Source of the DNA: Deltaproteobacteria bacterium
Lineage (GTDB): Bacteria > Myxococcota_A > UBA9160 > SMWR01
Direction of reading: 5' to 3'
DNA length: 36,851 nt
Assembly (NCBI GenBank): GCA_024638705.1
Contig: JAHEJV010000008.1
Location: forward strand, 1 to 36,851
Part shown: piece after piece, positions 28,155 to 36,851 of the stretch
How the letters are laid out: the number at the start of each line of letters is the position of its first letter
How positions within the stretch are numbered: position 1 is the first letter of the stretch
Made by a program: the position numbers and the translations under genes
The notes under the pieces: generated by a model
What the model was told of the DNA's origin: nothing
Database searches by the model: none
The model's input: the letters and a program-made list of their open reading frames with translations, nothing else

Positions 28155-28157
28155 CCC

Positions 28158-31100
28158 GTGTCCCGCCACCCCCCGGCTGCCGACTACGTCGAGCTGCGCT
28201 GCAAGAGCGCCTTCTCGTTTCTCGAGGCGTCCTCGAATCCGGAAGACCTGGCCGAGGTCGCGGCCGAGCGCGGCCATCACGCCCTCGCCCTCGCCGACCG
28301 CGACGGCCTCTACGGCATCCCGCGTTTCCACCAGGCGGCGAAGGCCGCCGGGGTCCGGGCGATCGTCGGCGCGGAGCTGGCGATCACCGATCGAGCCCCG
28401 CAAGCGGCCGCGGGCCGCGCGCAGCGAGGCGAAGCCGAGCGAGGTCCCAGCGGGCACGGACCCCGGCTGCAGCTGCTCGTCGAATCGCCGCGCGGCTATC
28501 GCCATCTCGCGCGCCTCGTCACCTGCGGACACGGGCGCGGCGAGAAGGGCGAGGCGAGCGTCACCTGGGACGAGCTGGAGGAGTACGCCGGCGAGTTGTG
28601 CGCCCTCGTCCACGGCGACGCCGCGGTCGACCGCACCGCGCTCGACCGCCTGCGCGCGCTCTTTCCCGGACGCCTGTGGGTCGACGTCTCGCGCCACGGC
28701 CGCCGTGACCAGGAGTGCGCCAACCGCCGCGCCGTCGATCTCGCCCTGGCGCTGGGCGTGCCCGTCGTCGCCACCGGCGACGTGCGCCACGCGCGCCCCG
28801 AAGACCGCAAGCTCACCGACGCCCTCACCTGTCTGCGTCACAAGACGCGCCTCGATCGCGCCGGCCGCGTGCTCGCCGCCAACGCCGAGCCCCATCTCCA
28901 TACCCCCGCCGAGATGGCGCGCCGTTTCGCCGACCGTCCGGAGTGGGTGCGCGCCACCCGCGCGATCGCCGAGCGCTGCGCCTTCACCCTCGAGAACCTC
29001 GGCTACCGCTTCCCCGAGTTCCCGATTCCGCCCGGTGAGTCGCAGGCGTCCTTCCTGCGCATCCTCACCGAGTACGGCGCGCGCGAGCGCTACGGCCACC
29101 CGGTGCCCCCGAAGGCGCGGCGTCAGCTCGAGCACGAGCTCGCGCTGATCGAGAAGCTCGAGCTCGCCGGCTACTTCCTGATCGTGCACGACATCGCGCG
29201 CTTCGCCCGCGAGGCACCGATGCTCGCCCAGGGCCGCGGCTCGGCTGCGAACAGCGCGGTGTGTTATGCGCTCGGCATCACCGCCGTCGACCCGGTGGCG
29301 ATGGGCCTGCTCTTCGAACGCTTCCTCTCGGAAGAGCGCGGCGAGTGGCCGGACATCGACATCGACCTGCCCTCGGGCGAGCAGCGCGAGTCGGTGATCC
29401 AGCACGTCTTCGAGAAGTACGGCCACCACGGCGCCGCGATGACGGCGGTGGTGATCACCTACCGCACGAAGATGGCGGTGCGCGAGATGGGGAAGGTGCT
29501 CGGGCTCGGCGACGACGCGATCGGGCGGCTCGCGAAGCTGCTCTCGAGCGTCGACCACCCGGAAGATCCCGGCACCGCCGAGGGCGCGTTGAAGGAAGCC
29601 GGCGTCGACCCCGGGTCACCGCGCATCGCCGCGCTGCTCGACCTGGTGTCGCGCGTGCGCGGACTGCCGCGCCATCTGGGCCAGCACTCGGGCGGCATCG
29701 TGATCGCCGCGGGCCGTCTCGACGAGGTGGTGCCGATCGAGCCCGCCGCGATGGCGAACCGCCGCGTCGTGCAGTGGGACAAGGAGGACTGCGCCGACCT
29801 CGGCATCATCAAGATCGACCTGCTCGGCCTCGGCATGCTCGCCGCGCTCGAGGACACGCTCGTGCAGGTGCAGCGACACGAAGGGGTGACGGTCGACCTC
29901 GCGAAGCTCCCCGCCGACGACCCCGACACCTACGCCATGATTCGCGAGGCCGACACCGTCGGCACCTTCCAGATCGAGAGCCGCGCCCAGATGGCGACGC
30001 TCCCGCGCATGAAGCCCGAGCGCTTCTACGACCTCGTCGTCGAGGTGGCGATCATCCGGCCGGGCCCGATCACGGGGAAGATGGTGAACCCGTATCTCGA
30101 ACGCCGCGCCGGACGCGAGCCCGTCCGCTATCCGCACCCGTGCCTCGAGCCGATCCTCGAGCGGACGCTCGGCGTCCCGCTCTTCCAGGAGCAGCTGCTG
30201 CGCATCGCGATGACGGCGGCCGGCTTCACGGGCGGCGAAGCCGAAGAGCTGCGGCGCGCGATGGGGTTCAAGCGTTCGGTGGAGCGGATGAGCCGGATCG
30301 AGGAGCGGCTCGTCGCGGGGATGACCGAACGAGGCATCGATTGCTCTGCGCAGGAGGAGATCCTGCGCGGCATCACCTCGTTTGCGCTCTACGGATTCCC
30401 CGAGTCGCACGCGGCGTCGTTCGCGCTGATCGCGTACGCGTCGTCCTACTTGAAGTGTCACCACCCGGCGGCCTTCCTCGCCGGCCTGCTCAACGCGCAG
30501 CCGATGGGCTTCTACAGCGCGGCCAGCCTGGTGAAGGACGCCCAGCGCCACGGCGTCGTGGTGCTGCCGATCGACGTCGCGCGGTCGGGGTGGAACTCGG
30601 AGTTGGAAGCAAGCCGGCCGGAGGCCGGCGCGCAGCGAGGCGAAGCCGAGCGAAGTCAAAAGGATGCCTCCGCCTCCCCTGAAGACTCTCCCCAGGAATC
30701 ATCGAGCCCGCTCCCGCAACGAACACCGCGCACTCGTTTCCTCGAGGTCCCCAGCCGAAACGAATGGGCCGTGCGGCTGGGGTTGCGGCGCGTCGCCGGA
30801 CTGCGCGAGGAGACGGCCGAGCGCATCGTCGCCGCGCGCGCCGACGCGCCCTTCGCGAGCGCCGCCGACCTCGCCGCGCGCGCCCGGCCGAGCCGCGAGG
30901 AGCTCGCCACCCTCGCCGAGCTCGGCGCCCTCGCGAGCCTCGACGCGACGACGCGAACGCGGCGACGGGCTCTCTGGCAGGTGACCGGCCTCTCGCGCGA
31001 CCCGCTGCTCGTCGGCGCGAGCCCGACGCCCGAGCCGTCGCCGCTGCCCGAGATGAGCCCCGTCGAGGAGACCCTCGCCGACTACGCCCGAAGCGGCCTC

Positions 31101-31469
31101 ACCACCGGCGTCCACCTGATGGCCCACCTGCGCGAAGGCCTCGACGCGCGCGGCCTGCTCTCCGCTGCGGCACTGCGCGAAGTGCCCGACGGACGCTTCG
31201 TCCGCACCGCCGGCCACGTGATCGTCCGCCAACGCCCGGGCAGCGCGAAGGGCTTCTGCTTCCTCACCCTCGAGGACGAGACCGGCACCTCGAACGCCGT
31301 CCTCACACCCGACGTCTTCCAGCGCTTCCGCATCGGCCTCCACAGCGGAGCGATCCTCGAGATCGCCGGGCCGGTGCAGAACGTGGAAGGGGTCATCCAC
31401 GTGCGGGTCCGCGACCTGCGCCCCCTCGTCCCCGGCTCCGAGCTGCCGCGCAGCCACGACTACCGCTGA
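28158..31469 (+). CDS. dnaE2: Error-prone DNA polymerase DnaE2/ImuC
   Basis: PHP start YVELRCKSAFSFLEASSNPEDLAEVAAERGHHALALADRDGLYG; WPDIDIDLPSGEQRESVIQHVFEKYG catalytic motif; GLPRHLGQHSGGIVIA; FALYGFPESHAASFALIAYASSYLKCHHPAAFLAGLLNAQPMGFYS. Confidence 0.95.
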   Translation: MSRHPPAADYVELRCKSAFSFLEASSNPEDLAEVAAERGHHALALADRDGLYGIPRFHQAAKAAGVRAIVGAELAITDRAPQAAAGRAQRGEAERGPSGHGPRLQLLVESPRGYRHLARLVTCGHGRGEKGEASVTWDELEEYAGELCALVHGDAAVDRTALDRLRALFPGRLWVDVSRHGRRDQECANRRAVDLALALGVPVVATGDVRHARPEDRKLTDALTCLRHKTRLDRAGRVLAANAEPHLHTPAEMARRFADRPEWVRATRAIAERCAFTLENLGYRFPEFPIPPGESQASFLRILTEYGARERYGHPVPPKARRQLEHELALIEKLELAGYFLIVHDIARFAREAPMLAQGRGSAANSAVCYALGITAVDPVAMGLLFERFLSEERGEWPDIDIDLPSGEQRESVIQHVFEKYGHHGAAMTAVVITYRTKMAVREMGKVLGLGDDAIGRLAKLLSSVDHPEDPGTAEGALKEAGVDPGSPRIAALLDLVSRVRGLPRHLGQHSGGIVIAAGRLDEVVPIEPAAMANRRVVQWDKEDCADLGIIKIDLLGLGMLAALEDTLVQVQRHEGVTVDLAKLPADDPDTYAMIREADTVGTFQIESRAQMATLPRMKPERFYDLVVEVAIIRPGPITGKMVNPYLERRAGREPVRYPHPCLEPILERTLGVPLFQEQLLRIAMTAAGFTGGEAEELRRAMGFKRSVERMSRIEERLVAGMTERGIDCSAQEEILRGITSFALYGFPESHAASFALIAYASSYLKCHHPAAFLAGLLNAQPMGFYSAASLVKDAQRHGVVVLPIDVARSGWNSELEASRPEAGAQRGEAERSQKDASASPEDSPQESSSPLPQRTPRTRFLEVPSRNEWAVRLGLRRVAGLREETAERIVAARADAPFASAADLAARARPSREELATLAELGALASLDATTRTRRRALWQVTGLSRDPLLVGASPTPEPSPLPEMSPVEETLADYARSGLTTGVHLMAHLREGLDARGLLSAAALREVPDGRFVRTAGHVIVRQRPGSAKGFCFLTLEDETGTSNAVLTPDVFQRFRIGLHSGAILEIAGPVQNVEGVIHVRVRDLRPLVPGSELPRSHDYR
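28400..28446 (+). repeat. In-frame core-only copy of the palindromic repeat inside the dnaE2 PHP region
   Basis: GCAAGCGGCCGCGGGCCGCGCGCAGCGAGGCGAAGCCGAGCGAGGTC; encodes QAAAGRAQRGEAERG. Confidence 0.85.
30609..30729 (+). repeat. In-frame full-length copy of the palindromic repeat inside dnaE2
   Basis: GCAAGCCGGCCGGAGGCCGGCGCGCAGCGAGGCGAAGCCGAGCGAAGTCAAAAGGATGCCTCCGCC...GAATCATCGAGCCCGCTCCCGCAACGAACACCGC; encodes ASRPEAGAQRGEAERSQKDASASPEDSPQESSSPLPQRTP. Confidence 0.95.
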
Positions 31470-31474
31470 CGCCG

Positions 31475-31491
31475 CCCGCCCTCGCGGCGGG
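31475..31491 (+). terminator. Short stem-loop just after the dnaE2 stop (CCCGCC-CTCGC-GGCGGG)
   Basis: 6-bp GC stem 5 nt downstream of the stop codon; no T-tract. Confidence 0.4.
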
Positions 31492-31538
31492 GGACACGGC
31501 GTCGCGGGACGACCAAGCGCTGATCGAAGTGACCGCGC

Positions 31539-31769
31539 TCAGGCGCGGTTGAGCTCCTTCGGAGCGCGCTTGCGGAAGAAGCGGCGCGGACGGGCGTAGA
31601 GCGCGCGCTCGTCCACGAGGGGGTCGCGCTCGTCGAGCGGGCAATCGCCGCCGTCGGCGCAGGCCACCGTGCCGTACCAGTCGTCGCCGCGCTTCACCGA
31701 CGCCAGACCCAGCGAGCGCTGACAACGGATGCACGACCCATAGGCCGGCACGCGATCCACCTCGGACAT
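31539..31769 (-). CDS. Small Cys-containing hypothetical protein (76 aa)
   Basis: MSEVDRVPAYGSCIRCQRSLGLASVKRGDDWYGTVACADGGDCPLDERDPLVDERALYARPRRFFRKRAPKELNRA; CIRC and CADGGDC possible metal site. Confidence 0.55.
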   Translation of the reverse strand: MSEVDRVPAYGSCIRCQRSLGLASVKRGDDWYGTVACADGGDCPLDERDPLVDERALYARPRRFFRKRAPKELNRA

Positions 31770-31916
31770 CCACCTCTCCCTTCGCACGAACGGCCCGAAA
31801 ACCGGGCGCGCCGGAGCTTGCCACCCTCGGACGGCTGTGACCAGCGCTCTCGCGCCTCGCGAGCGCGCTCCGAGAGCCCCCCGATCGCCAACCGCTGTTT
31901 TGAGGTAAGTTGGTCG

Positions 31917-31946
31917 CGGGCCTTCCCGCGGCGCGGGCAAGGCCCG
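31917..31946 (+). promoter_or_regulatory. Strong leader hairpin upstream of DAHP synthase gene
   Basis: CGGGCCTT-CCCGC-GGC-GCGGG-C-AAGGCCCG: 13 bp with a single bulged C, 73 nt before the ATG at 32020. Confidence 0.5.
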
Positions 31947-32019
31947 TCTCCCATCCAGAGCCAACCCGAGCGATCGCGGCCACATCCCTCCGGCGATCGA
32001 GGAACCCACCCGAGCCCCC

Positions 32020-33078
<1,059 letters not shown>

Positions 33079-33086
33079 GCGGCGCC

Positions 33087-34463
33087 GTGGCGGAGAAGGT
33101 TTCCGTTCAGCTCTTCTCGGGTTTCCTCGGTGCGGGGAAGACGACGGCGATCCTCGCGCAGCTCGACGCACGCCGGAAGCGCGGCGAGCGCGTCGCCGTC
33201 ATCGTGAACGACTTCGGCGAAGCCTCCCTCGACGAGGAGGCGCTCGCCGAAGGCGAACCCTTCCGCATCACGAACATCCCCGGCGGCTGCGTGTGCTGCA
33301 CCGCGCCCGAAGGGTTCGTCGCGGCGCTCGAAGCCGTCCTCGGCGAGGAGCCCGACCGCCTGCTGATCGAGCCGACCGGCCTCGCGCGTCCCCAGGACCT
33401 GATCGACACGATCCGGCGCTGCCCGCAGCGCGACGCCTTCGAGCTGGCGCCTACCGTCGTGCTCGTCGATCCGCGCCAGCTCCGCGAGACGAGCGCGCGC
33501 GGCGACGACGAGACGCGCCAGCTCCTGCGCGAACAGGCCCAGGTGGCGGACGTGCTCGTCGCCAACCGCACCGACCTCGCGAGCGAGGCCGACCTCGACG
33601 CCTTCGACGCGCTCGCGACCGACCTCTGGCCCGGGCCCCTCGCCGTGCACCGCACGACCCACGGCGCGCTGCCCCCGGAAGCCTTCGACTGGCCGCCGGG
33701 CGAAGGGCCGCGCGCAGAACCCCACGCGTCCGACGGACACGCCCACCACGCCCACGACCCGTCCACCGACGGACATCGCGCCCGCTCCTGGGTGTGGCCC
33801 CAGGACGCCGTGTTCTCGGGCCGCCGTCTGCGCGACACGCTCCAGTCGCTCGCCGGCGAGAAGGGCGTCGCGCGCCTCAAGGGGATCTTCCGCACCGAGG
33901 AGGGCACGAGTCGCCTCGAGATCTCGGGTGGCGTCCTCCACGATCGGCTGACTTCCTACCGCCGCGACAGTCGCGCCGACGCGATCGTGCGATCGGAAGC
34001 GGAAGCGCTCCTCGACACGATCGCGAAGCAGCTCGAAGCGGCCCTGCTCAGCGAGGCCGAGCGCGCCGTCGACCCGAACCGGATCGAATGGGTGCTGCCC
34101 GATGGCCGCGTGTTCGGCGTCGATCGCGCCGCCCTGCGCGCGCTGCCCGACGGCATCGCGGACGTGTCGACGCTCTTCCCGAAGCGCGCGGGCGCTGCCG
34201 CGCGCGTCCAGGCCGTGTTCGAGTCGCTGCCGCTGCCCGAAGATGGGAGCGCCGTCGTCGTGGCCGGCGACGGCTTCGCCAGCGATCCGGTCGACATCGC
34301 GGTGCTGCGACGGGGCGTCCTGCTGCACAGCCAGGACGACGGCCCGCTCCCGGAGAAGCAGGGAGGCCCGTTCCGGCTGCTGATCCCGGAAGACGCCTCG
34401 CCCGAGCCGGTCTCGTGCGCGAACGTGAAAGGCGTCGCGAAGGTGGTGCTTCGCGAGAGCTAG
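33087..34463 (+). CDS. CobW/COG0523-family P-loop GTPase with His-rich loop
   Basis: QLFSGFLGAGKTTAILAQLDARRKRGERVAVIVNDFGEASLDEEAL...ITNIPGGCVCCTAPEGF...LIEPTGLARPQDL; His-rich HASDGHAHHAHDPSTDGH. Confidence 0.93.
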   Translation: MAEKVSVQLFSGFLGAGKTTAILAQLDARRKRGERVAVIVNDFGEASLDEEALAEGEPFRITNIPGGCVCCTAPEGFVAALEAVLGEEPDRLLIEPTGLARPQDLIDTIRRCPQRDAFELAPTVVLVDPRQLRETSARGDDETRQLLREQAQVADVLVANRTDLASEADLDAFDALATDLWPGPLAVHRTTHGALPPEAFDWPPGEGPRAEPHASDGHAHHAHDPSTDGHRARSWVWPQDAVFSGRRLRDTLQSLAGEKGVARLKGIFRTEEGTSRLEISGGVLHDRLTSYRRDSRADAIVRSEAEALLDTIAKQLEAALLSEAERAVDPNRIEWVLPDGRVFGVDRAALRALPDGIADVSTLFPKRAGAAARVQAVFESLPLPEDGSAVVVAGDGFASDPVDIAVLRRGVLLHSQDDGPLPEKQGGPFRLLIPEDASPEPVSCANVKGVAKVVLRES

Positions 34464-34494
34464 CGTGGGCCCGGCCCGTCGAGCTGGCGCGGGC

Positions 34495-34818
34495 CTAGTT
34501 CGTCGCGCTGCCCGTGACGCGGTTCGGCGTGCGGAACGCGAGCAGCGTCTGCACCAGCGTCACCACCAGGCCGCTCCCGAAGAGCGCCACCAGGAACCCG
34601 AACGCGACCATCGCCGGCGTGCTCCCCTCTGCCTGCGCGCTGAGCGACAGGTAGACGAAGAGGCTCACGAGCGTGAGGTAGAGGCCGCAGGCCCCGAACC
34701 ACTCCACGATCACGCGCCTCGGGCTCGGCGCCGAAAACGACACGACGAGCCAGGACACGATGAGCATTCCCAGGCCGGCGTATCCCAACAGCGCGACTCC
34801 CGTCGTCGGCAATGTCAT
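34495..34818 (-). CDS. Small membrane protein (107 aa, ~3 TM), hypothetical
   Basis: MTLPTTGVALLGYAGLGMLIVSWLVVSFSAPSPRRVIVEWFGACGLYLTLVSLFVYLSLSAQAEGSTPAMVAFGFLVALFGSGLVVTLVQTLLAF. Confidence 0.65.
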   Translation of the reverse strand: MTLPTTGVALLGYAGLGMLIVSWLVVSFSAPSPRRVIVEWFGACGLYLTLVSLFVYLSLSAQAEGSTPAMVAFGFLVALFGSGLVVTLVQTLLAFRTPNRVTGSATN

Positions 34819-34951
34819 GATTCCCCCCTGCTGATTCGGACCGCCCCGCAGTCGCCGCGCCCTCTCGCCCGGCTCCCCGGCTGCCCCGCGGGGCCCGCCC
34901 CGTTCCCCTCCGCATCGGCCGATTCGCCGACCTTCCGGAGTAGCTGGACCC

Positions 34952-36851
34952 CTACACCACCTCGATCGATCGCAGATGCTGGATGACCGAGGCGGAGAGG
35001 CGATCCGGTGTGAAACCGAAGAACTCGGCGAGATCCGCGTAGGGCGCCGAGGCGCCGAAGCGCTCGACGCCGTACATGAGCCCGCGCGTGCCGAGCAGGC
35101 CCTGGAGGCTCTGTCCGCGCCCGGCTTCGACCACGACGACCGGCGGGCCGTCCGGCGGCACCAGCTCGTCGCGCCATTCTTTCGGCTGGCTCATGAAGAA
35201 CTCGAGGCAGGGCAGCGACACCACCCGGGCCTCGATGCGCTCCGCGGCGAGCTTCTCGGCGGCGTCGCAGGCGAGTGACACCTCGGAGCCGGTGGCGACG
35301 AACACCACCTTCGGCTCCTCCGGATCGCGCACGACGTAGCCGCCGAGCAGGACGTCCGTGAGCTTGAAGCTCGCGGGTCGCGACAGCGGCGGGAGCTTCT
35401 GGCGCGTGAGCGCCACCAGCGCCGGGCCCTCCACCTTGCGCGCGATCCACTCGTAGATCACCGCCGTCTCGACCCCGTCCGCCGGGCGGAACACCGGCAG
35501 ATCCGGGATCGCGCGCAGCGCGTCGAGCTGCTCGACCGGCTGATGCGTGGGGCCGTCCTCGCCGAGGTAGATGCTGTCGTGGGTGAAGATGAAGAAGTTC
35601 GGCGTCTTCATCAGGGCGGCGAGCCGGATCGCCGGACGCAGGTAGTCGCTGAAGATCAGGAACGTTCCGCAGAAGGGACGCAGCGTCCCGTCGAGCGCGA
35701 TGCCGTTGCTGATCGCGCCCATCGCGTGCTCGCGGACGCCGAAGTGGATGTTCGTACCGGCGTAGAAATCCGCGCCCGTCTCGTCTTCCTCGACCTGGCC
35801 GATCGCACCGAGGCCTTTCAGGAAGGGCGGCGCGTTCGACCCCGCGAGGTCGGCGGACCCGCCCAGCAGGTAGGGCGCCGCCTCCGCATAGCGCTCGAGC
35901 ATGATCGCGGCGTGGTTGCGCGTGGCGTCGGCCTTGTCTTCGCGTCCCTCGAGCATGCGTTCGAGCAGATCGTTCGGGACCGTGCGGTGACGCGCCGTCT
36001 TCCACGCCGCGAACGCGACCGGTTGCGACGTCTGCCACGCGGCGAAGGTCTCGTCGCGCTCGGAGCGATCGTCGCGCTTGAGCTCGGCGCGCTCGGCAAA
36101 GTAGGCGCGCACGTCGTCGGGCACGTAGAGCTCGCGGTCGGTCGGCCAACCGACGGCCTCCTTCGCCTCGCGGACGGCGTCGGGGCCGAGCGGTGCGCCG
36201 TGCGCCTTCGACTTCCCCGCCACGACGCTCCCGCGTCCGATCACCGTGCGGGTGACGATCATCGAGGGACGCTCGACCTCGTCCTTCGCGCGGTCGATCG
36301 CCGCCTCGAGGCCTTCGACGTCCTCGCCGTCGACTTCGGCCACGTGCCAGCCCTGCGCCTCGAAGCGCTTGCGCACGTTCTCCGAGAAACACAGCTCGGT
36401 GCCGCCGTCGATCGTGATGCGGTTGTCGTCGTAGAGGTAGATCAGGTTGCCGAGCTTCCAGTGAGCGGCGAGGGAACCGGCCTCGGCCGAGATCCCCTCC
36501 ATGAGGTCGCCGTCGCTGACGATCCCGTAGACGAGATGGTTGCCCGGACCGATGTCGTCGGACGCGAAGCGCGCGCGCGTCGCGCGGGCGGCGAGCGCCA
36601 GCCCCACGCCGTGCGCGAATCCCTGGCCGAGCGGACCGGTCGTCACCTCGACGCCCGGCGTCAGTCCGAACTCGGGGTGGCCGGCCGTCCGCGAGTGCAG
36701 CTGACGGAAACGCGCGAGGTCGTCCATCGTCAGCCCGAGCTCGTAGAGGTGGATCAGCGAATAGAGCAGCATCGAAGCATGCCCGGCCGACAGGACGAAA
36801 CGATCGCGCAGCACCCAGTCGGGTTCGTCGGGATCGAAACGCAGGTGCTGG
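34952..36851 (-). CDS. tkt: Transketolase, 5' end truncated by window edge
   Basis: QHLRFDPDEPDWVLRDRFVLSAGHASMLLYSLIHL...HPEFGLTPGVEVTTGPLGQGFAHGVGLALA...YDDNRITIDG...GVREHAMGAISNGIALDGTLRPFCGTFLIFSDYLRPAIRLAALM. Confidence 0.97.
   Translation of the reverse strand, partial: QHLRFDPDEPDWVLRDRFVLSAGHASMLLYSLIHLYELGLTMDDLARFRQLHSRTAGHPEFGLTPGVEVTTGPLGQGFAHGVGLALAARATRARFASDDIGPGNHLVYGIVSDGDLMEGISAEAGSLAAHWKLGNLIYLYDDNRITIDGGTELCFSENVRKRFEAQGWHVAEVDGEDVEGLEAAIDRAKDEVERPSMIVTRTVIGRGSVVAGKSKAHGAPLGPDAVREAKEAVGWPTDRELYVPDDVRAYFAERAELKRDDRSERDETFAAWQTSQPVAFAAWKTARHRTVPNDLLERMLEGREDKADATRNHAAIMLERYAEAAPYLLGGSADLAGSNAPPFLKGLGAIGQVEEDETGADFYAGTNIHFGVREHAMGAISNGIALDGTLRPFCGTFLIFSDYLRPAIRLAALMKTPNFFIFTHDSIYLGEDGPTHQPVEQLDALRAIPDLPVFRPADGVETAVIYEWIARKVEGPALVALTRQKLPPLSRPASFKLTDVLLGGYVVRDPEEPKVVFVATGSEVSLACDAAEKLAAERIEARVVSLPCLEFFMSQPKEWRDELVPPDGPPVVVVEAGRGQSLQGLLGTRGLMYGVERFGASAPYADLAEFFGFTPDRLSASVIQHLRSIEVV

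Noticed and set aside
34465-34494. GGCCCG/CGGGCC inverted repeat between convergent cobW-like and small membrane protein genes
   Set aside because: Only 6 bp with an 11-nt loop in GC-rich DNA; expected by chance.

Overview
GC-rich chromosomal window with dense, mostly housekeeping genes, probably from a deltaproteobacterial-type lineage (taxonomy is inference). About 25 real CDS were called. In order they are: a truncated AAK/GNAT N-acetylglutamate-synthase-like gene, an SLC13 permease, a sigma-70 factor with a basic tail, uppP, an RND efflux pair, thrH-like phosphatase, cytochrome c lipoproteins, a phytanoyl-CoA dioxygenase-like protein, a desaturase, a PP2C phosphatase, an LhgO-like oxidase, a PfkB kinase, purN, imuA-imuB, a methyltransferase, a GT2/TMTC-like/methyltransferase glycosylation operon, dinB, pepF, dnaE2, aroG, a CobW GTPase and truncated tkt. 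The most unusual signals are four. (1) A dispersed palindromic repeat family has 8 cores in this window. One set is a 3x158-bp tandem array, one fills an intra-operonic gap, one supplies the stop codon of a methyltransferase, and two lie in frame inside dnaE2; stems are preserved by compensatory changes. (2) An AT-rich half-site (GATTTTCGTCTTG) is phased by 11/22 bp into a 42-bp palindrome before imuA and recurs before dnaE2 at nearly the same distance from the start codon, making it a candidate mutasome operator. (3) A ~200-nt region upstream of the sigma-factor gene has 6S-RNA-like organisation. (4) A hairpin overlaps the Shine-Dalgarno sequence of an orphan 65-aa ORF upstream of dnaE2. No tRNA, rRNA, CRISPR, IS element or prophage was recognised. 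All assignments are from reading the sequence; no searches were run.
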